From: Ariolimax columbianus | Taxonomy: Eukaryota > Mollusca > Gastropoda > Stylommatophora > Arionidae | Direction: 5' to 3' | Assembly: GCA_036924085.1 (NCBI GenBank) | Contig: JAVGWX010000009.1 | Span: forward strand, 59,126,331 to 59,190,330 | DNA: 64,000 nucleotides | Position numbers and translations under genes: made by a program | The notes under the pieces: generated by a model | The model's input: the letters and a program-made list of their open reading frames with translations, nothing else | Told to the model about the DNA's origin: nothing | Databases searched by the model: none | Part shown: positions 22,021 to 32,239 of the stretch, piece by piece | Position numbering within the stretch: position 1 is the stretch's first letter | Layout of the letters: every line of letters starts with the position of its first letter

Positions 22021-24289
22021 GAATGCTCCTCTGGAAAGACGCAATACTGGTACCAGTACCAAAAACAGGAAAGGACAAAACAGATCCAAATGGATACAGG
22101 CCCATCAGCCTACTGAGCTGTGTCGGCAAGCTGATGGAACGTATGATAAACACCAGACTGATGTGGCATCTGAAAGAAAAACGAATACTAATTCCACAGC
22201 AAGCCGGCTTTAGACCGCACAGATCCACTGAGGACCAGGTCATCCTCATAGCCCAGGAAATAGAAGATGCCTACCAGACACAGAAACACACAGTAGCTGT
22301 TTGGGTGGATCTGGAAAAGGCATTTGACAAAGTCTGGAAAGACGGACTTAGAGTCAAGCTAAGAAGAAGTGATGTTTGTGGGAAAATGGATCAACCACTA
22401 CCTCAAACAAAGAACGGCCAGAGTCCAAGTACAAGGGCAGATGAGCAAAAAGGTGACTCTCGAGCAGGGAGTACCCCAAGGGGGAGTACTGTCACCCACA
22501 CTCTTCCTGGTATATATAAACGACATTACAGAGAATATACCAAAGAGAGTCCATAGCTCAATGTTTGCAGACGATCTGGCTATGTGGACCTCTGAAAAGA
22601 ATCTCACCATAGCAAGAAATCGGATGCAGCAGGCCCTAACATCGCTGGAAGAGTGGGCGAACTCATGGCTGGTCAAAATAAACGAGGAGAAAACCACATG
22701 CACAATATTCTCGCTTTCAATAAAACCCCAAAATACCAAATTAAGTTTAAATGGCAAATTCCTGCAGCCAAACGACAACCTAACCTATCTGGGAGTCACA
22801 TTTGATCGGTGCATGACATGGAAAAGTCAGATCGAGAGAAACCGAATGAGAGCCAGAGAAAGAATGGCAATCATGAGAAAACTTGCTGGCACAAGCTAGT
22901 GAGCAGACGAAGGCATCCTAAAGAAACTGTACACTGGAAGAGTGAGACCAGTTCTCGAGTATGGCATTGCGGCATGGACAACAGCAGCAAAGGCGAACTT
23001 CGATAACGTTAGCAAACTTCCAAACCAAGCCATGAGAGTTAAAACAGGAGGCATGAAGTCAACGCCAATTGTAGAACTTGAAAAGATTACAAAACTGCAA
23101 TCCATGACCGATAGAAGAGACTGCAGAGCCCAGCTGCAGTCAGAGAAACTCCGAAGACTGACTGACCATCCAATGCACCAGAGACTAAACAATTTGGGAA
23201 ATGGGAAACTAAAGCGGAGAAATTTTGCAGAAATAACCAAAGCAAAGATGCACGAAGATCCCATAAACGCACTAACAACACCAAAACCCATCACTACTGT
23301 ACAAAAACCTACCTCGAGGCAGGATATATTTCCAGAGGTGGTAGAAAATATACCAGGTATTGGAAACAAAAACTGCCAGACTGAAAAAGAAAGGAGAGAT
23401 ACTACCCTAAGCTTCATATCGAAAAGCTACCCAAGCATGGACTGGACCCATGCATACACCGACGGTTCTGTAACAAACACTACACAGAACGGAGGGGCAG
23501 GAGCATTCCTGAACCTACCAAATGGCAGACAAATAACACTGTCATTCGCTACTGGTAAGTACACAAGCAATTTCAGAGCGGAGGCAGAGGCACTGAGGGT
23601 GGCAGTGGAAGAAATGGCGACACACAATGAAAATGAAAGCCATATAGTCCTGCTTACTGATGCTCTCGCCGTAGTCACAGCGCTAAAAAGCCAGAAAAAC
23701 ACTGAGCTTAATGACTTAAGAGCAGCACTCTGCAAACTGTGCCAGTAATCCGCACCAAAAAGGGTAGTGGTACAGTGGGTCCCATCACACTGCAACATCC
23801 AAGGCAACGAGGAGGCAAACAGACTGGCAAAAGAAGGTGCAAGACTACCACAAACAGATACTAGTATGACGTACGAAGAGTCAAAACGGCTTATCAAAGC
23901 CAGATACATGACCAAATGGGAAACCGAACATACTGGTTACACAAAAAACGATGCCTATTACCAGTTGAACCGAAGAGAGCAGGTCGTTGTCTTCAGACTT
24001 TGCACTGGCCACAATTGACTGAGGTACCACCTATTCAACAAATTGAAGATAGGTGGTACCGACGAATGCCCGTGCTGTACTGGTAAAATGACCGCTGAAC
24101 ATCTGCTGCAGAACTGCCCGACATACGAAGATCAGAGAGAGCAGGTGTGGCCATCACCAGTAGAACTGCAAGACAAGCTCTATGGCAGTGGCGACAGCCT
24201 CAGGATGACCACCGCTTTTTTCGAAAAAATAATGGTTACTGCCTGACTGCGTACGAAGAAGAAGAAGAAGAAGAAGAAGAATGCTCCTC
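22021..24289 (+). mobile_element. RNase H-type LINE, copy 2, 5'-truncated, TSD present
   Basis: The body is about 22032-24278 and ends in (GAA)n. The 11-bp string gaatgctcctc occurs at 22021-22031 and again at 24279-24289. The last nine bases are unambiguous TSD, because gaa could also be tail. Truncation removed the endonuclease and the first part of the RT. The element is very similar to copy 1 at 33.76-36.0 kb. Confidence 0.93.
22032..24246 (+). pseudogene. LINE ORF2 (RT, RNase H, CxC..H..C), broken
   Basis: The order is: RT block QAGFRPHRSTEDQV (22201), block A AVWVDLEKAFDKVW (22290-22335), GVPQGGVLSPTLF (about 22470), catalytic MFADDLAMW (22561), post-RT YLGVTFDRCMTW (22786). Then come a C-terminal helix-rich segment, RNase H beginning WTHAYTDGSV (23440-23470), WVPSHCNIQGNEEANRLA (23779), and a terminal CPCC...EHLLQNC motif (about 24068-24118). 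Breaks relative to copy 1 are an 8-bp deletion near 22384-22390, an in-frame TAG at 22897, a TAA near 23746, and a TGA near 24016. Its function would be target-primed reverse transcription, but this copy cannot do it. Confidence 0.9.
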
Positions 24290-24299
24290 ATGACACTAA

Positions 24300-24718
24300 C
24301 GAATGGGTGCGCTGAATGTAGGACTTCTGACTGAGAGGTCATGGGTGCATCATGCTGAATGTAGGACTTCTGACTGAGAGGTCATGGGTGCATTATGCTG
24401 AATGTAGGACTTCTGACTGAGAGGTCATGGGTGCATCATGCTGAATGTAGGACTTCTGACTGAGAAGTCATGGGTGCATCATGCTGAATGTAGGACTTCT
24501 GACTGAGAAGTCATGGGTGCATCATGCTGAATGTAGGACTTCTGACTGAGAGGTCATGGGTGCATTATGCTGAATGTAGGACTTCTGACTGAGAGGTCAT
24601 GGATGCATCATGCTGAATGTAGGACTTCTGACTGAGAAGTCATGGGTGCATCATGCTGAATGTAGGACTTCTGATTTAGAGGTTGTGGGTGCATCATGCT
24701 GAATGTAGGACTTTGATC
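24300..24718. repeat. 43-bp minisatellite, about 9-10 copies
   Basis: The unit is atgctgaatgtaggacttct followed by gactgagaggtcatgggtgcatc (43 bp), with agaag/agagg variants. It begins about 20 bp past the right TSD of LINE copy 2. Confidence 0.92.
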
Positions 24719-24859
24719 AGTGTTAAATGTGATATTGGGTTATTTTTTTTTTTTATTTAACGACAAACGTTATTAAATTCTGGCTCAAACGTGGAATAAA
24801 CCTCACATCTTGACTCGGTCTCCTATTTAGATTTGTCAGATAAGCTCGTATGACGGTTA

Positions 24860-25245
24860 TTAAAATATCTAGAAAGATAATCAAGTCCTTCGAGTCAAAA
24901 TGTTACAGAAAGATTCCCAGAACGCCCTGAACTGAGAGAAGGACACATATAGACATTTGGCAAGAGTTGTTCATTCGTAGAAGAGAATAGGTTTATCAAT
25001 TCCATCATCTCCAGAAAATTGAAATACTTTGGTCACATCAAGAGACACAACGGTCTTGAAATGACAGTGACAGAAGGTATGGTGCCGGCCAAAAGAGGAA
25101 GTGGTAAGCCGAGAAGACGACGGCGCAAAGATATCAAGATATATCTGAGCATGACTTTGTCGGAGATTGATGGTTTGGTTAGGGAACGAGTTTCTTTCAG
25201 ACGAACTGAGATGGGATTGGCGTTACATGCTACGTGATGAAATAA
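24860..25245 (+). pseudogene. LINE C-terminal tail, same family as 3.9-5.0 kb
   Basis: CYRKIPRTP.TERRTH (about 24900) leads to KYFGHIKRHNGLEMTVTEGM (25022-25080), VPAKRGSGKPRRRRRKDI, and a final VRERVSFRRTEMG. The order is the same as in the minus-strand copy at 3871-4264. Stops and frame changes precede 25019. Confidence 0.78.
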
Positions 25246-25269
25246 GCTCAAGTTTTTATTTGAGTCATA

Positions 25270-25760
25270 TTACTCCACAGTACTACCTGGAATATACTAT
25301 TCGTCGGAAATATGGACACTCACGAAGGAGATGGAGTCCAAACTCAGAGGAGTGACCCTAGTGTACCTTGCTCGAGAGACATATGGTCGGCCTCACGAGC
25401 AAAAGGTCTTCACAACCCGGAAATACGTCAATTGTCCCTGATGGAAGATACAGTTATTTATGCAGACATGATGAAACATTTCTTAGCGGGGAAGGGGGGG
25501 GGGGCATACTGGGAAGAACGGACGATCGCTAGAGCTCAGCGACATCAAAATGGTACCACAGAGACAATAACCGACCACGGGGACGACCACCAACACGTTC
25601 GTCCGACTCCCTTGCATCTTGCAACACCATTCACAATGCCACAGATGGGCGACTCATTATCCACTGGTCCACCGTGGCCCAAGACAGAAACCGTTGGAAG
25701 AAAAGTTAGAGTCCGCAACGATGCAGCCGTCGCTGAAGAACGGGTCCTCTTGTAATCCAG
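25270..25760 (+). pseudogene. LINE tail fragments
   Basis: SSEIWTLTKEMESKLRGVTLV (25295-25360) resembles a post-RT segment. After a gap, RGRPPTR (about 25575) and STVAQDRNRWKK (25670-25705) resemble the basic C-terminus of another LINE. There is a G-run at 25494-25502. These could be one decayed element or two. Confidence 0.55.
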
Positions 25761-25764
25761 TAGT

Positions 25765-26745
25765 CCCGTATATTACTGTTGATAAATGTCGATTCACACA
25801 GCCAATATTAACCAAACATTGAAAACAGTTTACTAACCAACTTCAGGTAAGGATAATCCTTTTTATTCTGATTAAGCAGAAGGTATTCCTAAATCTCAGA
25901 CAGCGATTGGCCATTGGGAATGCACGATTCCCTGGGTTGAAGTGTGAGCATGTCTGCTTATAACTTCCGGTTTAACCACACAAAGCAGACTGACGAGTTC
26001 ATTCGATGATTCTACTGTCTTGTAACTGAGTGTATTCTTCAGAAAACGGCATGAAACTAAATTTTTTCGATGTCAGAAAATGTTTAATTGATCCCGTGAT
26101 TCAAGTTCTAAAGTCAATTTTGATGCAACTCAATATTCACAAATTCCCATCAGCCAGAAAAAGTTCATGACATTAGTCAGAAATGGCTCCTGACATCAGT
26201 TTAAAATGGCTTACATCAGTCAGAAATAGTTCAACCCACCAGTCAAAAGTTGATCACGACACCAGTCAGAAATGACTCAAGACATCAGTCAGAAACCAAA
26301 GATCACAACGTCAATTTTCAATTTCGATATCCGAAAAGTTTACCATTTGAAACTACAGGGATCAAAGTTCAAGCATCTTGTCTCGACTCAGTAAACCAAC
26401 TTTTGTGTAGCTAACAACATCATTCCATTATGACCATCTAGTTGCTCAAGAGATTCCACAAACTATCGATGGATCCGAGCACTGATACTTTGAACTCACG
26501 ATTTTAATTTAATGACTGTGTTTATCAATTTAATCCCAAAGTTTCTTCCTGACAGGGCTGAACCAAGAATTTCTATATTTAAAATGAAATAGCCGATAAA
26601 GAATATATGTATGCTGACACTGTCCTACAGTGACACTCATGGCCTCCGTCTAAGGCGCGTGAGTGCAGAATTAAGAAGTGTGAAATGAAGTGTTTGACGC
26701 AGTTCTTCGGGGCTACAATGAAAGATAGAAGACAAAACTAAGACA
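25765..26745. other. Unassigned spacer with a degenerate repeat
   Basis: A loose 17-19 bp motif, acatcagtcagaaat, recurs about six times at 26150-26300. No gene is supported. Confidence 0.5.
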
Positions 26746-26749
26746 TTCG

Positions 26750-27224
26750 AAATATGGTCGACGGAAAGGAAGACTAACGTCTGGTCAGGAGAAATAAAGT
26801 GATCAGACATGTTAGTCAGGGTCAGGCAAAATATACTGATCAAACATGTTAGTCAGAGTCAGGCAAAATATACTGATCAGACATGTTAGTAAGGATCAGG
26901 CAAAATATACTGATCAGACATGTTAGTCAGGGTCAGGCAAAATATACTGACAAAGACCCTCATCTCGGCTTCCTAGTAGCCCTCCCTGGAAACGGGCTGT
27001 TTTCGTGGAATCCTGGCTAACGAGATGAGGGGTCGACATGATCCCCATAGTAATGAGTGACACACAGATGAAGCCAAGCATAGCACAACCGCCTGGATGA
27101 CTTCGGTCCACCTTCATCAGCATGCTTGGGATGTGAGGAAAGCTACTGCAATCTGCCGCTCAACGTCATTTTCATGGTGCACATTTTGGGCATTCGCAAA
27201 TAACAACAACAAATATAGTCGACG
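26750..27224 (+). mobile_element. Retroposon family D, 4-unit copy, 14-bp TSD
   Basis: The body is 26764-27210. It starts near gaagactaacgtctggtcag, has four 37-bp units (gatcagacatgttagtc.., 26800-26950), the unique core with gatgaagccaagcatagc, and an AAC tail (taacaacaac). The flanks aaatatggtcgacg (26750-26763) and aaatatagtcgacg (27211-27224) form a 14-bp TSD with one mismatch. This copy defines both ends of the family. Confidence 0.88.
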
Positions 27225-27700
27225 CTGCGTCTTACGCAGAGACGATTTGCAGGCATAAAATACGCCAGTTGGGTCATCTAATGAAAATACACCCACATCA
27301 ACTACCACTTTTGGTCTACAACGCTGGAAGATCTGGCTACATGGTTTGAAGGCGCCGCGATGCAGGCAGATAGATGACAATAGAGTGCCTGTGCAACGAC
27401 ACGGGCTCACAATGTCCTGCATAACGCAATTGGCGCAGGACAGACGGCAAATTAAATACAATGAAAAGACGACAGAACAGACACGCCATTGGTATCAAGT
27501 CTCCAAAAACATGACATTAATATCTTCCATACCTTTTTATATCGATCCTTATCCATCTGCCTCTTTTCACTCTACTTATATCACCATTTGGTCTTTCCGT
27601 ATTTGGCGGCCTTGTTGTAAACCAAATTGCATATGCACACAATGCTCGATCGCTACAATCCCTACATGGAGAATTCCTGAAGAGCCATAACATGTTCTGA
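27225..27700. other. Unassigned spacer
   Basis: Nothing recognised. Confidence 0.35.
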
Positions 27701-27704
27701 ATTA

Positions 27705-28352
27705 AGATTGTCCTTTGCCAAAACTCTTTCAGAAATTAAATATCTTGGGTCGATCGTCAGTGATAAAGGATCAAAATGTGAGGTGTTGGCCAGAATAGCA
27801 CAGACAATAGCGGCGCTTCCACGGCTTAACAAAATCGGGCAAGATAAATGGTTAGCACTTTACACGAAAATCAGATTAATGCGTACAATGGTCCTGTCAA
27901 TATTCCTCTATGCTTGTGAGACATGGACAGTTACAGCTGACCTTCAGTGAAGGATACAGGCCTTGAATAAGAAATGTTTCCGAAGACTTTTAAACGTCAC
28001 GTACATAAATCGAGTTACAAATGAGGAGATACGAGATAGAATTACAACAGCAATATGGCCTTTTGAAGACCTCTTGGCAACTGTCAAAAGAAGGAAAATC
28101 GCTTGGTACGGTCACATATCGAATTCAAATGGTCTTGCAAATACGATCATCCACGGAAAGGCGCAAGGCAGACGACGAAGAGGCGACCCAAAAAGAGATG
28201 GGAGGGCAACATAAAAGAATGGACCAATCTCCGACAAGAAAAGGCACAGGCAGCGGCCGCTGACGGAGAAAGAGGGCGTGGAGTTGTGAGGATGTCTTCA
28301 TGTGTGCCCCAACGACCTCACCGGTTACGGGATGACCTGACCTGACCTGAAA
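27705..28352 (+). pseudogene. LINE post-RT and C-terminal region with (tgacc)n tail
   Basis: The plus strand reads EIKYLGSIVSDKGSK (27730), ARIAQTIAALPRLNKI, MRTMVLSIFLYACETWTV (27890), a stop at 27948, then NKKCFRRLLNVTYINRVTNEE (27966) and KRRKIAWYGHISNSNGL (28087). The final segment is PQRPHRLRDDLT, in another frame. It ends in a short gacctgacctgacctga tail at 28333-28349. It lacks the RT catalytic core. This is the C-terminal third of a LINE family common in aquatic invertebrates, and the clade is not certain. Confidence 0.82.
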
Positions 28353-28860
28353 ACTCTTTCATACACTTTATAATAAAATTGCTGTTACTTAATGTTACCT
28401 TCATGCGTTGCTGCCATTCTACAAAAACCTTTTTTCTCAGCTGAGCAATCTCATGAGCGCCGTTTCGAAAATTGATTGGAAGCTTGTTGGTGAACACGGC
28501 TGTGAACACTGGAAATACGAATTGTGATTACATTTCTCGTTTTTAGAAAAATGTTTGTTCTCAAATAAAATAAATGGCTTTTTTTTTCAATCTGATGACT
28601 ACGAAATCATGCGCATATGCTAGCTGATAATTGGGTAGAATTTTGCTGCTTTATCTTTTCATTTTCATCAACAGTATTAGTTAACTAAAGTTAACCTTAT
28701 TCATTTTCAGACACATGATGACCATAACATGACCTTTTACGCTATAGAGTGTTAGTTACAAAAAAATTCCATGTTTGAGGAATACAAATTGTAATGTTAA
28801 TATTGACATTCAATTCTACTTCAAAATGCGGGTATATAGAAGATTTGGTCGCATTTCTTG
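28353..28860. other. Unassigned AT-rich spacer
   Basis: Nothing recognised. Confidence 0.4.
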
Positions 28861-28864
28861 AAAG

Positions 28865-28995
28865 AGAAGAAAACAAATTTGGTGGTATTGAAATAGTTGA
28901 GGGTGAAGAGAGAATTAATGACGGAAATCAGGGTTAGACAGTTACGTTATTTTGATCATAAAACAAGACATATAATTTTGTTGAACACCATAATG
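28865..28995 (+). pseudogene. Host LINE X, left half, split by the 7.0-kb insertion
   Basis: RELMTEIRVRQLRYFDHKTRH...LLNTIM is the basic C-terminal tail of a LINE protein. The reading frame stops making sense exactly at 28996 and resumes at 36002 with TIMEGRVEGSRSRDRQR. The two halves are in the same frame across the 9-bp repeat accataatg (28987-28995 and 36002-36010). Confidence 0.85.
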
Positions 28996-29639
28996 ATCTG
29001 GGGTAGTTGTCTCGCCGCCGCGATTCAATTTCAACCAGTGTTCGTAAAGCAATCTCAGTCCCGCCAGGCGGAGCGATAGCGCGGGCTTGCGGAAAACGCG
29101 TGCCCGCCTTTCTCCGTTGAGCTATCGGGATGCGGTTTTTTTTGGCGTCTCCTCCACCGAGGTGCGCTGCTCTGGTCCGTATCGAGAAACGTTGTCAGTC
29201 GGTGGTGATTTATCTAAGGCTTATAGCAGAGCTCGACAGTTCGTCTCCCTGGTGGTCAGACTCTCGCAAAGAGCTTGTGACCGGCAAATGGAAAGCAGGA
29301 ATCGTGCCTGAAGGCCTTGTGTTCTCCCGGGGACCCACCCTCGGGAGAAGGGCAGGCCGGCAGGCCAAATTGTCTCTAGTCCCAGTGAAATTCATCGCCC
29401 GGGTCGTTTTGATCCGTTCTGCACAGAGCGCTGCCATCCCTCCTCGAGCGAGCCCGATCGGTCGGTCGTCTGGTGCGTGTAGGGGCCCCTGTCAGGCGGT
29501 CCTAGGTCGACGGAGTGAGGGACGGGTGGAACAACCGTCCGTCCGTTCCGTCAGTCGGTCCCTGCGGCCGTCCCAGTTAGGCTTTTTACACACCCGTCCT
29601 CCGCTGACCGATGTGTGCGGTACGTACGTCTCCGACAGA
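28996..29639 (+). other. 5' external transcribed spacer-like sequence
   Basis: A GC-rich segment lies directly upstream of the 18S start and in the same sense. It has the cgtccgtccgttccgtcagtcggtccc type of composition typical of rDNA spacers. Open frames through it (for example 29130-29765) run on into the 18S and are not genes. Whether 28996 is the Pol I start site is inference. A stretch at 29057-29090 resembles 32178-32210 inside the same insertion. Confidence 0.6.
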
Positions 29640-30878
29640 TATCTGGTTGATCCTGCCAGTAGTCATATGCTTGTCTCAAAGATTAAGCCATGCATGTCTA
29701 AGTTCACACTGTCTCACGGTGAAACCGCGAATGGCTCATTAAATCAGTCGAGGTTCCTTAAATGACACGATCCTACTTGGATAACTGTGGCAATTCTAGA
29801 GCTAATACATGCTTACCAAGCTCCGACCCTCGCGGAAAGAGCGCTTTTATTAGTTCAAAACCAATCGTCGTTTCCCCTCGCGGGGTTGCGGCGTCCCCAC
29901 TGGTGACTCTGGATAACTTTGTGCTTATCGCATGGCCTCATGTGCCGGCGACGCATCTTTCAAATGTCTGCCCCATCAAATGTCGATGGTACGTGACATG
30001 CCTGCCATGTTTGTAACGGGTAACAAGGAATCAGGATTCGATTCCGGAGAGGGAGCATCAGAAACGGCTACCACATCCAAGGAAAGCAGCAGGTGCGCAT
30101 CTTACCCACTCCCGGCACGGGGAGGTAGTGACGAAAAATAACAATACGGGACTCTTTCGAGGCCCCGTAATTGGAATGAGTACACTTTAAACCCTTTAAC
30201 GAGGATCTATTGGAGAGCAAGTCTGGTGCCAGCAGCCGCGATGATTCCAGCTCCAATAGCGTATATTAAAATATTTGCAGTTAAAAAGCTCGTAGTTGGA
30301 TCTCAGGCGCAGGCGGGTGGTCCGGCTCGCACCGGTTCACTGCCCGTTGTCTCCTGCCCTACCGTCTGCCGGCTCTCTCCCACGGGTGCTCTTCGCTGAG
30401 CGTCCTGGGTGGCCGGCACGTTTACTTTGAAAAAATTAGAGTGTTCAAAGCAGGCTTCGGCTGCCTGAATAATGGAGCACGGAATAATGGAATAGGACCT
30501 CGGTTCTATTTTGTTGGTTTTCGGAACTGGAGGTAATGATTAACTGGGACAAACGGGGGCATTCGTTTTGCGGCGTTAGAGGTGAAACTCTTGGATCGCC
30601 GCAAGACGAGCTACTGCGAAAGCATTTGTCAATAAAGTTTTCATTAATCAAGAACGAAAGTCAGAGGCACGAAGACGATCAGATACCGTCGTAGTTCTGA
30701 CCGTAAACGATGCTGACTAGCGATCCGCAGGAGTTGCTTCGATGACTCTGCGGGCAGCTTCCGGGAAACCAAAGTGTTTGGGTTCCGGGGGAAGTATGGT
30801 TGCAAAGCTGAAACTTAAAGGAATTGACGGAAGAGCACTACCAGGAGTGGAGCCTGCGGCTTAATTTGACTCAACACG
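29640..30878 (+). rRNA. 18S rRNA pseudogene, 5' two thirds only
   Basis: It begins at ctggttgatcctgccag and follows the 18S gene through the 530-loop region, V4 and gaattgacggaag. Identity ends in ttaatttgactcaacacg at 30878, so the last third is missing. It is not functional: the universally invariant ccgcggtaattcc of the 530 loop reads ccgcgatgattcc (changes at 30241 and 30243). There are many other substitutions, such as aaaatatttgcag near 30268 and agagcac near 30833. The V4 style suggests a gastropod. About 35 bp beyond the junction (30881-30917) weakly resemble 18S again, so the true break might be a small deletion followed by divergence. Confidence 0.93.
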
Positions 30879-32239
30879 CAAACACTGTAGAACGACTGAC
30901 AAATCGAGAACACTTTCGTTAGATCTAATAGTGAACGTGTGCTGGTATTAGACCCACGGAAGACAGGTCAGGTCTCTAACCTTCTAATGAAGGATCGCTA
31001 CGGAAACCATATCTTAACACCGCAGAAACCGCAGGCTCCAGATACCTGGTCACGGATAAACAAAAACCTTCGATTAATTCGTCCTGGCCAAAAAATGAAC
31101 GGGTGCTGGAAATAGACCATCGGAAGACAGGTCAGTTTTACCCTACAAATGACAGGGCGTTCCTACGGAAATGCTGCTCAACTCGAGAGGAACCGCAGAC
31201 ATTTGGTTCACGTACCAGGCTGATAAGCCAATGGCGCGAGGCTACCATGTGAGGGATTACGGCCGGACGCCTGTTAGCCGGAATCCCGCCCAAATTCTCA
31301 GCACCACTGCAATGGGAGGCTTCGATATGGTCGGGACCTGAGAATCGCACATCAACCCTACCAGGTCGAGCCACAGAAAGAGGTCTCTTCCATCCGCTGA
31401 TCAAAGCGGGCGGATAGCTGCTCGATATTCACCCTATACGGCGATGGGGTGCGAAACCACCAACATAAGACTTAGTTCTTGGTCAATATGTCGAAACAGT
31501 AGAGCAGCCACCTCACTGTGAACTGTCGAGACTCACTCCTTGACCACGAGATATGTCCGCAAACCAGGCGAACAACATCTCCGTGACATTACCAGGCTTG
31601 TCCCCTGGTTAAATGCACTTCTGCTTCAATATCTACCTCTGTAGCCATACCTCTATCAGCCATACCAATGGACGCAAAAGAGATGCAGACTAGCGGACAT
31701 TGCACACCTGCCCCACTGTGTCAACATCCCAGGTGGCGGGGAATGCTAGGCGTACCATCCCTGCATAGAAGCCAAGAAAATAAAGGGAAAAGAGATACCC
31801 CACTCACATGCAAATGCTACGTTTCTGGCAGGACGTGACGATCCTGTGGTACAGACACACTGGACTGTCTCTCTTCCGGGTAAACCAGTCCATCTCATAT
31901 ATCATCTTATATATCATCACCGCACCCTATAGACACGAGTAGTGAAGACCCGTTAGTCTGGTAAGACAACTTCCATAAGAGAGACAACTCTGATCATAAA
32001 CAACTGCTGCCTTGCAGATAGGCTGGGGACAGCCAAAGGCTAAGGAGGGCATCCCTACAGAAACGCCTGTTGAAATCGGATGCACGGGGCTACAAGCCTA
32101 ACAAAACAGTGCAACGTAAATCGCAGTATGATGACAGTACAACCGATCAGAAAAACGTATGGCGCTCATCCTGCGGAGTCCCGCCAGGCAGCGATAGTGC
32201 CGGCTTCACGCCTCGAAGGGGCCCACCCTTGACTACTGG
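30879..32239 (+). other. LINE copy 1 leader with ~163-bp tandem duplication
   Basis: There is no long open frame and no recognisable ORF1/gag. Two imperfect tandem copies share gtgctggtatt/aaatagac, cggaagacaggtcag and ctacggaaa. They begin near 30931 and 31095. The distal leader (about 31985-32110) has weak similarity to retroposon B (ggctaaggag, then gttgaaatcggatgcac). An 18S-proximal boundary at 30878 is assumed. Confidence 0.6.

Noticed and set aside
29130..29765. 211-codon frame running through the ETS-like region into 18S
   Set aside because: GC-rich spacer and rRNA give long frames by chance, and the 18S identity explains the sequence.
30879..32239. A missing ORF1/gag for LINE copy 1
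   Set aside because: I looked for a long frame and for CCHC knuckles in this leader and saw neither. Any ORF1 is lost or too decayed to call.
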